Position numbers and translations under genes: made by a program. A DNA stretch of 64,000 nucleotides, from NCBI GenBank assembly GCA_030374765.1, contig JARGXX010000099.1:2046001-2110000 (forward strand). Direction: 5' to 3'. This DNA is from Agarophyton chilense (lineage: Eukaryota; Rhodophyta; Florideophyceae; Gracilariales; Gracilariaceae). Below, in pieces: positions 46,703-56,938 of this stretch. The notes under the pieces are model-generated. The model was not told where the DNA came from. It saw only the letters and a program-made list of their open reading frames with translations, and did no database searches. Every line of letters begins with the position of its first letter. Positions within the stretch are counted from its first letter, which is position 1.

Positions 46703-47431
46703 CGTATATATATGCTGTACTGTTAAATGATTGCATGATCAATCATGAATCTTTAGCGGGTTGACTTGAACCTGGGTTCTTTCTCTGAAGTTTTCGACTT
46801 ATTGGCTTGTGGATGACCATCCAAGGCTACAAAATGACACAAAAATGATTTTCACTGACATTATCCAGCCAAGTGCGCCTTTTATAGCTTGGAAGAGCAG
46901 ATCAGGATCTTTTCTTGAATTGGTTTGGATCAGAAATGACAGACTATTCGAAAGCCGAAGAACGGCAATCGGTACACAAAAAGAAGGATCCAGCTTCTTT
47001 GCCAACAAACGGGTTTGGGAGGGGCGTAGTGTCGACAACGAACCCCGAGTGAACTTGCTTTTCGGTCACAGAAACGTAAGCTTTCGGTGTTTTTCTCAAA
47101 TTTGCACTGCATGCAAGAAAAACATCGGGAAATGAACTTGTGGATGAATCTGATACCAGTCTTATTCATGTTTTGCATCGCCAAATCTACCTCCAGAAAG
47201 CCTCAGAATTGCGTTTTGGATGCGGTGTTCGAAGTTTTGATGCAAGTCGATGAGATAATGCGCATCGAGTGATGCTACAGAACCTGACGAGAAATGCGAC
47301 GATGCACTGCAGCCAGTGTGAAACGTTGTCCACTTTCCTCAACGGAGATGATCAAAACCACGATTTTGCACAGGGGACAAAACCCTAGTGGAACAGGTAT
47401 CATAAACTTGATTTCCATTTTTTTTTGGTTG
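46703..47431. other. No supported gene upstream of the intact Gypsy element
   Basis: A plus frame at 46809-47135 is open but has no motif. AT-rich patches and a T-run near 47419 are the only features seen. Confidence 0.35.
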
Positions 47432-47436
47432 CTCAC

Positions 47437-47626
47437 TGTGAGGGCTAGAAATGTCGGGAAGGCGATGCTACCTCATTTTCTTTAGGGCGGACCCCGAATG
47501 GGTCATTATTAGTGCACCGTGCGCAGCGCCAAGACCCGCGCACCTCGGAATCGAACCGGGTGACGCAGCGGTCGGCAGTGGCGACAACGGTGTAACCCTA
47601 AACACATGGCATATGTGGCCACGACA
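47437..47626 (-). repeat. 3' LTR of the intact element (190 bp)
   Basis: In element sense begins TGTCGTGGCC and ends CCTCACA. It contains GGTTCGATTCC (minus strand, 47547-47557), an exact match to the RNA polymerase III B-box consensus. Differs from the 5' LTR only at A/G in the CACATGG/CACGTGG motif. Confidence 0.95.
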
Positions 47627-49084
47627 TCCGGCCCAACCACCAATCGGCGCGCCCACGCCGCCATCGTCGTCGCCGGCGGAGGCGGTTCGGGGTCTAGTAT
47701 AAATACCCCGTGCGCCATCCATCTGCCAGGTCAAAATCTTCTCCGGGTGCACGGTTGGCCCCCTGTGCGCGTGGACTTCGGTTCCCGTTACCGGTTTAGC
47801 TCCTCCGGGGCGGTCCTTCGGGGCCGTCGGGGATTGACCTCCCCGTAGGCACAGGTGCATCGGGTCCACTTTTCAGATGCACTTGTGCGTCGGGCTCGTC
47901 CTGCTGTAAAATTATACCTTTTGCCACGTGTAGAACCTTGATAGTTGAAACTTCACTTAAAATCCCGAAATGCACAAATTGCCACCTGGCGCCGCGGGCC
48001 TCGCTGACAGTGTACATAACTCTCGGGGCTCCGCGCGCACAGCAGACCATCACTCTCATCATCCGCCAACGCATGCGCGCCGCGCTCAACCGCAACAGTC
48101 ACAAACCCGGACCATGCACGCTATCATCACGCCACACTCTCGCCGAGCGGTTCGCATGTTGCAACCCCGGCGCCCTCATCCGTTCGCGCGCGCACTCCGA
48201 GCGGTTCGCAACGCTTGCAACCCCGGTTCGCGCCTTGCAGCACACGCGCCGTCGTCGCATCATCGTCAACCATCCCGTTCCCTCCGGCATTGCGTTCTCC
48301 TTGCCTGGCGCATCGTCCATGCCATCAACGTTGGCCGAGAAGGCCTCGCATTCGCGCGCATGCAATCCTCGCCGGGATGGCCTCGCGTCGCATTCGCTTC
48401 CAAGTCGCGCGCTGTTGTTCCGTCGACAGTTGCGCGCGTGTCGCCTTCGCCGGACCACCTTCGTTAATGTCGGTGTGCCCCGCGCGGGCGATGCTACCCC
48501 CACGGTCGATGAAGCAACCGCGCGCTGCGCAAGACACCCCGCTCCTTCATCTCCAACGCGCTCGCTCGTGACGTTCATGTCTCACTCGACACGGGAGGGC
48601 GGCAACTCGGACGCACGAGGCGCCTCAGTGCATCTCACCGGCCACGCATCTTGCTCGTCATGATGTCAACCGCGCGCTCCGTCCTGTCATCTCGCGTGCG
48701 TGCGCTCATCGTTCATCTCCAACCAACGTCAACTTCGAGTTACATAAGGCTTCAGCCATCAGCCTCAGTCTCGAGTATCCAAGGGTGACAGCGACCAGCG
48801 GTTCAGATCCAAAGCAGGTGTCGTACTCTGCGTCTCTCCCGGACGTACCCCCGTCGCCACATGGCGACGAGCGCGGTGCGGACAAGGCAGACGTAGTCCA
48901 CTATACCTCTCCCGGATCTGTAACCCGGTCGTTGTCTTCTTCATCTTGATCAAGACCAAGACTAAGCTCCCAAGCGACAAGCACAAGTCCAAGCTCACCA
49001 CCACGGCGTCGCGTATCCCTGTCGGGGCTTCTGGGCCGACGACATCTCATACGTCGGCCCAACCCTGCGAGCAAAGCTTGCTCG
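47627..49084. other. GC-rich tail of the intact element, no supported gene
   Basis: Lies between the polyprotein stop and the 3' LTR. Long frames are open on both strands at once (for example 47938-48663 plus and 48099-48578 minus), as expected of stop-poor GC-rich DNA. A motif CGAGCGGTTCGCA with nearby GCAACCCCGG is repeated near 48145-48170 and 48197-48225. No domain seen. Confidence 0.6.
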
Positions 49085-52000
49085 TCACTGCAGCGGGGAG
49101 GCGTCACGTTCGCGATAGGCCTTCAGCCTGCGCACGTGCACACCATTCCTGGACCGCTTGTCCCTGGCATCCCGCAGCCAGTAGCGGGGATGCTGGGTCT
49201 TCACAACCCAGAGCGGTCCCATCCACTTGGGTGTCATGGCGGACAAGGTCTCGTACCTCGGCTTCAACATCATCACGGCCTGGTCGACACTGAACTGCTG
49301 CACGACCGGACGGTCTCCATTCTCAACAATCCGCGAGGCCCGTGGGCCCTGAAGAGCAAGCAGCTGCACGTCTCTCGTGCCTGCTGACAAGGTCGGCTCG
49401 CCACTCGCATCAAGGCCAAGAGCACTGGTTGCCCTTGCTTCCGGCTGGCTCCTGCCGTCGACACCGAACATGAGAAAGAACGGAGACCTGTTGTCCTTCC
49501 CCGACTTGCGCATGCGATAGGAGTTCAGCACAACCGACAGCTTCTCGTCCCAATGTCCACCCTGCACCACAAGCATCCGGCACAAGGCGTGCTTCACGGT
49601 CTGTACCATCCTCTCCGCGCGGCCATTGGCCTGAGGCATGTACGTCGCGATCGGCTTCCACTGCGACCCAGCCTTCCTCAGTCCCTTCTTCCATCCGGCT
49701 GACTTGAACGCCGGACCGTTGTCGGACACCACGCACCTCGGTACCCCGAACACGTCGACGATCTCGCTTTTGAAGATGTGGAGCGCTGCCTCCGTCGTCT
49801 GGTCTCTGGTGGGCATTGCCACCGGCCATCCGGTCAAGTGTTCGACTGCGACGCAGAAGTACTTGTTCCCACAGCACGTGCGCGCCAGTGGGCCTGCGAA
49901 GTCGATGGACCATGTGTCAAACAACCCTGACACTGGTTGCTTCATCGTGCTGCGGTACACGCTCACCGGTCCAGCCACTTGACAAGCACAGGACGCGACG
50001 AAGTCACCCACATGTCGACTCATCCCCGGCCACCAGAACCTCTGCTGGACGAAGTCCGTCGTTGACTTCTTCGCCCAGTGGCCGTGGTCGTCGTGCATGG
50101 CCTTGATGACATCGGTCCGCTCATCCAGCCTGGGAACAACCTTCAGCCCGTTCTTCGTTTGCTTCAAGAGGATGTCTTGCACGGCGACGTACGACTTGGC
50201 CTGCCTGCGGATACGGACTGGGACGGAGACTCCATTGAAGCTGATCAAGTACTGCCTCACAGCTTCAAGAGTCGGCTCGTATCCTCCCGTCGGTCCTTCT
50301 CCGAGAACCGCGCAGATCTCCATCACGGCCTCCGTCTCGAAGAAGTCCTCGATCCTCGGCTCGGCTTCAACTTCAGCGTCATCGTCGTCATCATCCCCAT
50401 ATGCGTCGGCTCCATACTGCCGCCTCGAGAGGAATTCAGCAACTGCGTTGGCGTTCCCAGCGACATGGCGAATCTCAAATTCATACTCCGCCATGAGGTT
50501 CAACCAGCGCGACAACCTGTCGTGAACGTCCTTCTTCGTGAAGGCGTTCCGAAGCGCTTGGTGATCGCTATGGACAACGAAGGGCCCGTTGAGCAAGAAG
50601 TGTCTGAACTTCTTCAACGCGAACACGACTGCCAAGGCTTCTCTCTCGAAGGTACTGTACCGACGCTCCGTGTCGCTCAGCACTCGGCTGGCGTAGTGGA
50701 TTGGATGCAGCTTGCCCTCTCCGTCCTTCTGCGACAGCACTGCACCAAGAGCATGAAGCGAAGCATCAGTGTGAACCTCGAAGACCTTCTCAAGGTCTGG
50801 GAAGCACAAAACCGGGGGAGAGGTCATCACCTCCTTCAGCTTCTGGAACGACATCTCTGCGTCGTCGTTCCACTTGAAGGTCACATTGGTCGCGGTCAAC
50901 TCGTGCAAGGGGGCTGCGATCTTCGAGAAGTTCTTGATGAAGCGACGGTAGAAGGAGGCAAGGCCAAGGAAGGACCTCAGCGCTTTGCGACTCTTTGGCG
51001 CCTGGGCTTCGACAATCTGCTTCACCTTCTCTGGATCAGTGTGGACACCGTCTTCGTTGAAGATGTGGCCGAGCACCTCCACGTTGGGCACAGCGAAGTA
51101 GCACTTGCTTAACTTCAGCTTCAAGTTGTTCTGGCGGAGCCTTTCGCATACCTCCGCCAAGTGGAGCATATGTGCGCGCATCGTCTTCGACTTGATGACT
51201 ACGTCGTCGACGTAGACCGACACGAAGGGCATGTCTTCGAACAGTTCGTTCGCCATCCTTTGGAACGTGGCCGGGGCATTCATCAGCCCAAATGGCATCA
51301 CGACGAACTCGAACGACCCGTACTTGCACCTGAAGGCTGTCTTCTCTCGCATCTCTTCGGCCAACATCAACTGCCAGTACCCAGAGAACATGTCAAGCTT
51401 GCTGAAAACCTTACACCCGCCCATGTCTTCCAACAATTCCTCTATGTTTGGGACAGGGTAGCGGTCGGCTTTCATGACCTTGTTCAACGTGCGGAAGTTG
51501 ATGCAGAAGCGTGGCTCGCCGTCTCTCTTGGTCGCGATGACCACCGGCGAAGCCCACGGGGACTTCGAATGTTGGATAATCCCCGCCTTCAGCATCCTGT
51601 CAATTTCATTCTTGACGATGTCGTTGTGTTTGGCTGGCAGCCTCCTCGTCGGACAATAGATCGGCTTGTCAGTCGAGAGCTCGAACGAGTGGCGATACGG
51701 AACCTTCGACTGCGTCAGCCCCTCCAGACTCCAGGCGACAATAGATCCTCCATTGAACAAAGCGCTCCGGACAGCGTTCTGATCCTGCTCGTCGAGATGG
51801 GATACGGCATTCTGCACAGCCTCTTCCTCGGTCTCAGCAAGCTGGCGGGTCTCGCCTGTCTCTTCATTGAGACACAGCACCAGACCGTCAGGTTCAGTGG
51901 CTGACGAATCACTGTCATCGTCACCTTCCGCCCAGTCTATGTCGTCGTCAGAAGTGAACTCGTTGCTCAGGAAACCCAGCTCTTCGACGCCTTCACTCTC

Positions 52001-53716
52001 CATGGGCAGCTTCACTTCGTTCCCGCCATGGGTCAACGTCAAGGTGTCATGCTCGAAGTCCAGCTTCGTCCTCATCCGCCTCATCGATGGACGACCGATG
52101 ATCATGTCGAAGGGCGGCTTCTCAACGACGAGAAAGTCCAGCCGGGTCGAAACAACTCCGAACTTGATCGGGACTTCCTTCAGTTCACCGACGACGTTGG
52201 CCTCTTTCCCATCTGCGAGCGTGACGCGGCGCCTGGTTTCTTTCACCGGAAGGTTCAGCTTTTCTTTCAGGCGATCAGACATGACGTTCGGCACGGCGCC
52301 AGAGTCAAACAACACGCGGACACTAGATCCATAGACGCGGGCTTCGACGAGCTTCAGTCGCTTATCGTCCTCAACCTCCTCCGAGTCGGAGTGGTACGGC
52401 TCATAAGCTTCATCAGCAGCTGCGACGACTCCCTTGACCATCTGGCGACCAAAGATCTTCTTGGCTTTTGCTCCCGCCTCACGGATATCACCGCGAAGGA
52501 GTTGTCCAATTGAGATCCCTGCGTTGGCCTGAGCGATCTTCGACACCACGTCGTACTCTTCCACGCGAGCGGTAAGAGTCTTTAGGACGGAGGCCTTCCC
52601 AGCCTTCCTGCGGGGTGCAGCCTTCTTCTTCTCCTTCCTTTTGGTCTGGTCGTCCCTGGGCAGCGTGAGATTCCTTATGCTCATGCGCTCCTGTCCTTGT
52701 CCATCCCTCAGATCAACTTGCTTCGGAAGAGGCTCACCATCACGTCCGCGACGGATAGCGGCCACACGCCCCTCTTCTTCGGCCACTTCAACATCTGACT
52801 CAAACTCGGACTTCTCGACGATCACTTGGACGTTTTGCGAAGGCTCAGCAGGGTTTCGACCCGCTCCGTTTCCGGGGGGTGCTCCGCGCTGCTTCGCCCA
52901 GCAGTCTGCCTCTTCGTGACCGTGTCTCCCGCAGTGAGTGCACATCAATGCGTCCCTGACCTTCTTGTAACAATCATGTTCATCATGACCGTCCTTGCCG
53001 AAGTATCTACACTGCTTCTTATGATGATGAGGTACACCGCCAGTGCTCCCTCTCTTCATCATCAACGCCATCTCCGACATCTGCCGAGTGATGGCATCCA
53101 ACTTGTGATCCGTTTCAGCTTTCTGAAGACGGGACACCTCTCCTCGCAACACCCGGTCAACTCCGAAGCGCACATCCTGCTTCGGATGAACCCCTGAAAA
53201 AGCACCATCTTCGAAGTCGAAGCGCTTCATCGACGCTGCGTACTCAGACAACACGAACTTCAACTGATCGAAGTCCTTCGGGTTGTGCATAACCACAAAC
53301 TGCTTGACGTTGACCTCGCGCACAGCAGCGCGCGTCAAGAACACGAACTTTTGCTCCGTCGTGAATCCGGCGTCGTCGTACGCCAGCTCGGTCTTCTCGA
53401 TGAAGCTCGTCATGTCTTCACCCTTACCAATGGCCATGTTGATCGCACGCTCCACGACAACCTGTGGCTCTAGCTTCCGACCAAACTCCTCACGAAGGGC
53501 CTTGGCGACAGTCTCGTAGTCGCCGGCCGCTTTCGTGAGCGTCCCTCCAGCCGTAAATTTGCGGTAGTAGAATGAGAAGGCTCGCCCGCGCATGTAGCTG
53601 ATTAGCGCCCGGGCCTTGGCCTCCCCCTCAAGATCCTTCGCGACGTTCTCGAAGTAGAACAGGAAGTGGTTGACGTCACTCCCAATCGCACCATCGAACA
53701 CCATCTTCTCTGACAT
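49085..53716 (-). CDS. gag-pol: Gag-Pol polyprotein (1543 aa) of the intact Gypsy element
   Basis: Single frame from ATG 53714-53716. Capsid region about residues 1-175. A degenerate knuckle CRYF..H..C is followed by a perfect CCHC knuckle (CTHC....H....C) near residues 255-270. The protease motif is FDSGA near residue 470. RT (about 700-900) has KLDMFSGYW and YVDD near 835. RNase H starts with VHTDAS near 985. Integrase has a histidine-rich start, a shortened C-x-C pair, and catalytic Asp (SIDFAGPL, about 1270), Asp (VSDNGPAF, about 1332) and Glu (GRAERMVQT, about 1367). Gag and Pol are fused without stop or frameshift, so expression as one product with proteolysis is expected. No lesion seen. 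Confidence 0.95.
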   Translation of the reverse strand: MSEKMVFDGAIGSDVNHFLFYFENVAKDLEGEAKARALISYMRGRAFSFYYRKFTAGGTLTKAAGDYETVAKALREEFGRKLEPQVVVERAINMAIGKGEDMTSFIEKTELAYDDAGFTTEQKFVFLTRAAVREVNVKQFVVMHNPKDFDQLKFVLSEYAASMKRFDFEDGAFSGVHPKQDVRFGVDRVLRGEVSRLQKAETDHKLDAITRQMSEMALMMKRGSTGGVPHHHKKQCRYFGKDGHDEHDCYKKVRDALMCTHCGRHGHEEADCWAKQRGAPPGNGAGRNPAEPSQNVQVIVEKSEFESDVEVAEEEGRVAAIRRGRDGEPLPKQVDLRDGQGQERMSIRNLTLPRDDQTKRKEKKKAAPRRKAGKASVLKTLTARVEEYDVVSKIAQANAGISIGQLLRGDIREAGAKAKKIFGRQMVKGVVAAADEAYEPYHSDSEEVEDDKRLKLVEARVYGSSVRVLFDSGAVPNVMSDRLKEKLNLPVKETRRRVTLADGKEANVVGELKEVPIKFGVVSTRLDFLVVEKPPFDMIIGRPSMRRMRTKLDFEHDTLTLTHGGNEVKLPMESEGVEELGFLSNEFTSDDDIDWAEGDDDSDSSATEPDGLVLCLNEETGETRQLAETEEEAVQNAVSHLDEQDQNAVRSALFNGGSIVAWSLEGLTQSKVPYRHSFELSTDKPIYCPTRRLPAKHNDIVKNEIDRMLKAGIIQHSKSPWASPVVIATKRDGEPRFCINFRTLNKVMKADRYPVPNIEELLEDMGGCKVFSKLDMFSGYWQLMLAEEMREKTAFRCKYGSFEFVVMPFGLMNAPATFQRMANELFEDMPFVSVYVDDVVIKSKTMRAHMLHLAEVCERLRQNNLKLKLSKCYFAVPNVEVLGHIFNEDGVHTDPEKVKQIVEAQAPKSRKALRSFLGLASFYRRFIKNFSKIAAPLHELTATNVTFKWNDDAEMSFQKLKEVMTSPPVLCFPDLEKVFEVHTDASLHALGAVLSQKDGEGKLHPIHYASRVLSDTERRYSTFEREALAVVFALKKFRHFLLNGPFVVHSDHQALRNAFTKKDVHDRLSRWLNLMAEYEFEIRHVAGNANAVAEFLSRRQYGADAYGDDDDDDAEVEAEPRIEDFFETEAVMEICAVLGEGPTGGYEPTLEAVRQYLISFNGVSVPVRIRRQAKSYVAVQDILLKQTKNGLKVVPRLDERTDVIKAMHDDHGHWAKKSTTDFVQQRFWWPGMSRHVGDFVASCACQVAGPVSVYRSTMKQPVSGLFDTWSIDFAGPLARTCCGNKYFCVAVEHLTGWPVAMPTRDQTTEAALHIFKSEIVDVFGVPRCVVSDNGPAFKSAGWKKGLRKAGSQWKPIATYMPQANGRAERMVQTVKHALCRMLVVQGGHWDEKLSVVLNSYRMRKSGKDNRSPFFLMFGVDGRSQPEARATSALGLDASGEPTLSAGTRDVQLLALQGPRASRIVENGDRPVVQQFSVDQAVMMLKPRYETLSAMTPKWMGPLWVVKTQHPRYWLRDARDKRSRNGVHVRRLKAYRERDASPLQ

Positions 53717-53750
53717 CGTAGCACGTAGAACAACAACAACACGAACAGAG

Positions 53751-53772
53751 TCGAACCTTGGATGCGGTACCA
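53751..53772 (-). promoter_or_regulatory. tRNA primer-binding site of the intact element
   Basis: Two bases inside the 5' LTR, element sense reads TGGTACCGCATCCAAGGTTC. Its complement looks like a tRNA 3' end with terminal CCA, a seven-base acceptor strand and a TCGAAC T-loop. This would prime minus-strand DNA synthesis. Which tRNA is used cannot be named from here. Confidence 0.7.
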
Positions 53773-53774
53773 GA

Positions 53775-53964
53775 TGTGAGGGCTAGAAATGTCGGGAAGG
53801 CGATGCTACCTCATTTTCTTTAGGGCGGACCCCGAATGGGTCATTATTAGTGCACCGTGCGCAGCGCCAAGACCCGCGCACCTCGGAATCGAACCGGGTG
53901 ACGCAGCGGTCGGCAGTGGCGACAACGGTGTAACCCTAAACACGTGGCATATGTGGCCACGACA
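53775..53964 (-). repeat. 5' LTR of the intact element (190 bp)
   Basis: Identical to the 3' LTR except for one base. It carries the same B-box-like GGTTCGATTCC on the minus strand (53885-53895). It is followed by CTCAC, the target duplication. Confidence 0.95.
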
Positions 53965-54280
53965 CTCACGGACTGGAAACGGCAGGGGAGGGTCAGAAAC
54001 AGAAGGAGAGTGTAATATACCTTCTCCGGATGCATTGCTCCCGCATAAAGAATGAGGAGTGTGCCTGTCATCGCTGCGTTGCCGTCATTGGCCACAACTG
54101 GCCAGCAGTGCGATAAGCACGTTAAATCGAAATCCTCGTGCGGTATAACTCATACATATCCCCATGCCATACATTTGATGGCCAACGTCCCCAACCCTCG
54201 TCTACGAATTGTGCATAGATATCTGCACCCTTCCGCATATTTCGCCCGCCTGCTCGCGCTTGCCTACAGCGCTTGCACAA

Positions 54281-55359
54281 ATGTCGTCATATTCAGGCCG
54301 CGCGAACGCCGCATCCAGAATCCACGCTCTGGAGGCTCAAAGAAAATCCCATCAGCAACAAGTACAGCAAAGAAAGCAACAGATAGTCTCGGCGTCGTCC
54401 AACGTTCTCCGGAAGGCCGTCGCAAATAATTTCCACTCATGTTCGGACACAGTCGATCCCGTCAAGTCCCACACCGTCGGTCTCGTCAGTCACAACCACC
54501 TGAAAGCGCAAGCGCAGTTGTTTCAACGCGCCACACATGACGACCCCTCGCCCCACCAACAACCCACTCAACCCACCCGTTCCGTTGCTGTCCCGACTAA
54601 GAAACTAAAACCGAAGCGTTCCGCTCTGTCCTTTCTTCAACACAGTGATCAAAGCGACTCGGATTCGCACTCATCCTCGTCTCCATGCTCAAGCGAGCAG
54701 CGCCAATCTGCTGCCACAAACCAGCCCAAGAGGAAACGGCTGCGAAAGGACCCGCATGTCGATACCCACTTCTTGCCCGACACACATCTTGAGAAAGCAC
54801 AACAACAGGAAAGAGAGCGCCTGAAACAACAATGGATTCAACAACAACAGCTCATAAAGAGCCAAACCGTCCGCATCACCTACAGTTTCTGGGACGGCAC
54901 GGGACACCGCAAGTTTATCAATTGTAAGAAAGGCACCACAATTGGACACTTTCTCAGCATGGTCCAGGCTCAGGTCAAGCAGTTGCGCAATACCACTGCT
55001 GAATCGCTCATGTTCATAAAAGAAGATCTCATCATTCCGCACCACTACTCTTTTTATGACTTTATCGTTTCTAAGGCCCGCGGGGTAAGTCTTTCGTCTC
55101 TCTTCCCTTTTTCTACTCAAAAAAAACACTAACATAAGTCTCTCCCCTGTCACAGAAAAGTGGTCCGCTCTTTAGTTTTGACGTCGTAGAAGACGTCCGC
55201 CTTGTTGCTGATGCCAGCAAGGAAAAGGAAGATGCCCATGCAGCAAAGGTCGTGGAGAGACGGTGGTACGACAGAAACCGTCATATATTCCCGGCCTCTC
55301 GATGGGAAGTATATGATCCCACCAAAAAGTTTTCCAAGTATACCATACACGGGCAGTGA
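54281..55359 (+). CDS. XCT: XAP5/FAM50 family nuclear protein
   Basis: Exon 1 54281-55084 and exon 2 55156-55359 are joined across a 71 bp phase-0 intron (GTAAGT...CACAG, with an ACTAAC branch-like site), giving 335 residues, the usual family length. The ATG at 54281 gives the N-terminus [20 protein letters not shown], which matches the family start. A basic, serine-rich low-complexity middle follows. The conserved C-terminal XAP5 domain begins near [15 protein letters not shown] and includes [19 protein letters not shown]. In plants the homolog XCT affects circadian timing and small-RNA/splicing processes; animal FAM50A is linked to splicing. The gene starts 316 bp from the Gypsy element and ends 19 bp from the convergent aminopeptidase. 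Confidence 0.9.
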
Positions 55360-55378
55360 AGCCATGCACTGTTTGCCA

Positions 55379-56938
55379 TCATGAGAAGCGCTTGCGAACC
55401 AGTTCGAAAAGAGCGCGAAGCCCCATTGCCTCGCCTCCCTCGGGTCTGCCGGCACTAGACGTGTTGTTGTACGCCATCAAATCAACGTGAATCCACTTGG
55501 CGTCGCCCACGAATTCCTTCAGGTATAGCGCCGCCGTGATTGCACCGCCGAGCCCACCGCTGCTGCAACTTTTGATGTCTGCAAGCGGTGTATCAAGCAG
55601 CTTGCGATACGGCTCGTGAAGAGGCAGTCGCCAGACCACGTCTTCCACTTTCCTTCCCAATGTGTACAGCTCATCAGCAATCTCATCGTCGTCGCAAAAC
55701 ACGCCGGGTATTTCTGGTCCAAGTGCAACCCGTTGTGCTCCGGTCAATGTTGCACAGTCTATAATCAGTTCTGGATCGTCTTCTGTTGCAGCAACCAGTG
55801 CATCGGCCAGAATGAGACGACCTTCGGCATCGGAATTGGAGTTGAGCGTGGTCTTACCGTTGCGAGCTCTAAGTATGTCGCCGGGACGAAAACTGTTACT
55901 TGCAACTGCGTTTTCCACGGCCGGAACAAGCACTCTGAGGCGCAAGTCCAATTTGGCGTCCATGATCATATGCGCCAGTCCTAGCACATGGGCGGCCCCC
56001 CCCATGTCCTTGCTCATCGTCAACATTGAATTTGTTGGTTTCAGACTAAGCCCGCCCGTGTCATAACAAACCCCCTTCCCTACAAGAGTAAGACCTCTTT
56101 CAGCCTCCTGGTTCCAAACAAGTTCTATGAGTCTCGGGGCCCTGTCGGCGCTGGCTGCGCGACCAACTCGATGCACTTGGGGAAAATCGTGTTGCAGAAG
56201 CTGCTGCCCTACGACTGATGAAGAACGTGCCGCGTGCTGTGCGGCCAGAGTCGTAACTGCTGCCTCAAGGCTCGGAGGTCCAAAATCTTCGGCCGGAGTG
56301 GAGATCATGTCGCGCACCATGTACGTTGCCTGCAGAGCTCGATCGACATCAGCCCGTTCTGGGCTTCCCGAAATGGTTCGACGTACAAGACATGCCGGTT
56401 CTTCGGATTTTTCCTCTTGTTTCTTGTACCGCGTAAAGGCGTAGGCAGTAAGGCCCCAGGCGAGTTCAATCGTGGTATCGTCGAAGCCAGCCGCCTCGTT
56501 TATTGTGTATTGTTTGCCTTTAGGTAGGCCTGAAAAGGCAGCGGCCAGTCGCCACATGTTTTGCGAGCCAGGCTTGATGGGAAGAACAAAGCGGTTTATG
56601 GAAGCATCCGCGGCTGGAAGCGGGGTAGGTGATGTTGGACTCCCCTGGGCCTTGAGCCATGCTTGCCGCACTGGGTGTTGACGTTCAACGTAGTCGCTCC
56701 ACTCTGCTTTCGGAACAAGGTCTAGTAAGGTTCCTTCAGTTGATTCTGAAAAACTAGATCGGAAGCGATTGGCGGAAAGCACAGTGGTGATCCCGGGATC
56801 AGTAGGATTTTCTGCGGAAAGTGATATAACACCTCTCCTTGAAGCTTGTTTTGTGGGTATGATATGGTTGTAACGCGGGATAGCAAGCCGTACTATCGGC
56901 ACAAAGAAGTAAATTCGTGGACTCATCGTCGACACCAT
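55379..56938 (-). CDS. M17-family leucyl aminopeptidase
   Basis: About 519 residues from ATG 56936-56938; a second ATG follows at 56926. The peptidase M17 core is complete: LTLVGKGVCYDTGG (metal-binding Lys and Asp), SKDMGGAAHV, and the signature NSDAEGRL. These bind two metal ions that cleave N-terminal residues from peptides. The N-terminal 40 residues, with few acidic residues, could be an organelle-targeting leader, but this is uncertain. The sequence style (FTRYKK, MVRDMISTPAEDFGP, HRVGRA, MIMDAKLDLRLRVLVPAVENAV) is nearer to the shorter alphaproteobacterial M17 type than to the classical plant/animal LAP. No intron is evident. Convergent with XAP5. Confidence 0.9.
   Translation of the reverse strand: MVSTMSPRIYFFVPIVRLAIPRYNHIIPTKQASRRGVISLSAENPTDPGITTVLSANRFRSSFSESTEGTLLDLVPKAEWSDYVERQHPVRQAWLKAQGSPTSPTPLPAADASINRFVLPIKPGSQNMWRLAAAFSGLPKGKQYTINEAAGFDDTTIELAWGLTAYAFTRYKKQEEKSEEPACLVRRTISGSPERADVDRALQATYMVRDMISTPAEDFGPPSLEAAVTTLAAQHAARSSSVVGQQLLQHDFPQVHRVGRAASADRAPRLIELVWNQEAERGLTLVGKGVCYDTGGLSLKPTNSMLTMSKDMGGAAHVLGLAHMIMDAKLDLRLRVLVPAVENAVASNSFRPGDILRARNGKTTLNSNSDAEGRLILADALVAATEDDPELIIDCATLTGAQRVALGPEIPGVFCDDDEIADELYTLGRKVEDVVWRLPLHEPYRKLLDTPLADIKSCSSGGLGGAITAALYLKEFVGDAKWIHVDLMAYNNTSSAGRPEGGEAMGLRALFELVRKRFS

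Larger units (their letters stand above)
47437..53964 (-). mobile_element. Intact Ty3/Gypsy retrotransposon (6.5 kb), unrelated to A/B
   Basis: 190 bp LTRs at 53775-53964 (5') and 47437-47626 (3') differ at one position. The 5 bp target duplication CTCAC is exact at 47432-47436 and 53965-53969. A primer-binding site lies next to the 5' LTR. One uninterrupted Gag-Pol frame lies on the minus strand. RT precedes integrase. There is no chromodomain and no antisense ORF. Everything seen is consistent with recent insertion and possible competence. It separates the transposon block from the gene island. Confidence 0.95.

Noticed and set aside
46809..47135. Plus-strand frame with a possible GTAAGC intron
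   Set aside because: Splicing reaches a stop within a few codons and no motif is present.
47938..48663. 241-codon open frame between the intact element's polyprotein and its 3' LTR
   Set aside because: Several frames on both strands are open in the same GC-rich DNA; composition explains it and no motif is present.
50078..51112. 344-codon plus-strand frame opposite the intact Gag-Pol
   Set aside because: Shadow of the polyprotein; RT and RNase H motifs are all on the minus strand.
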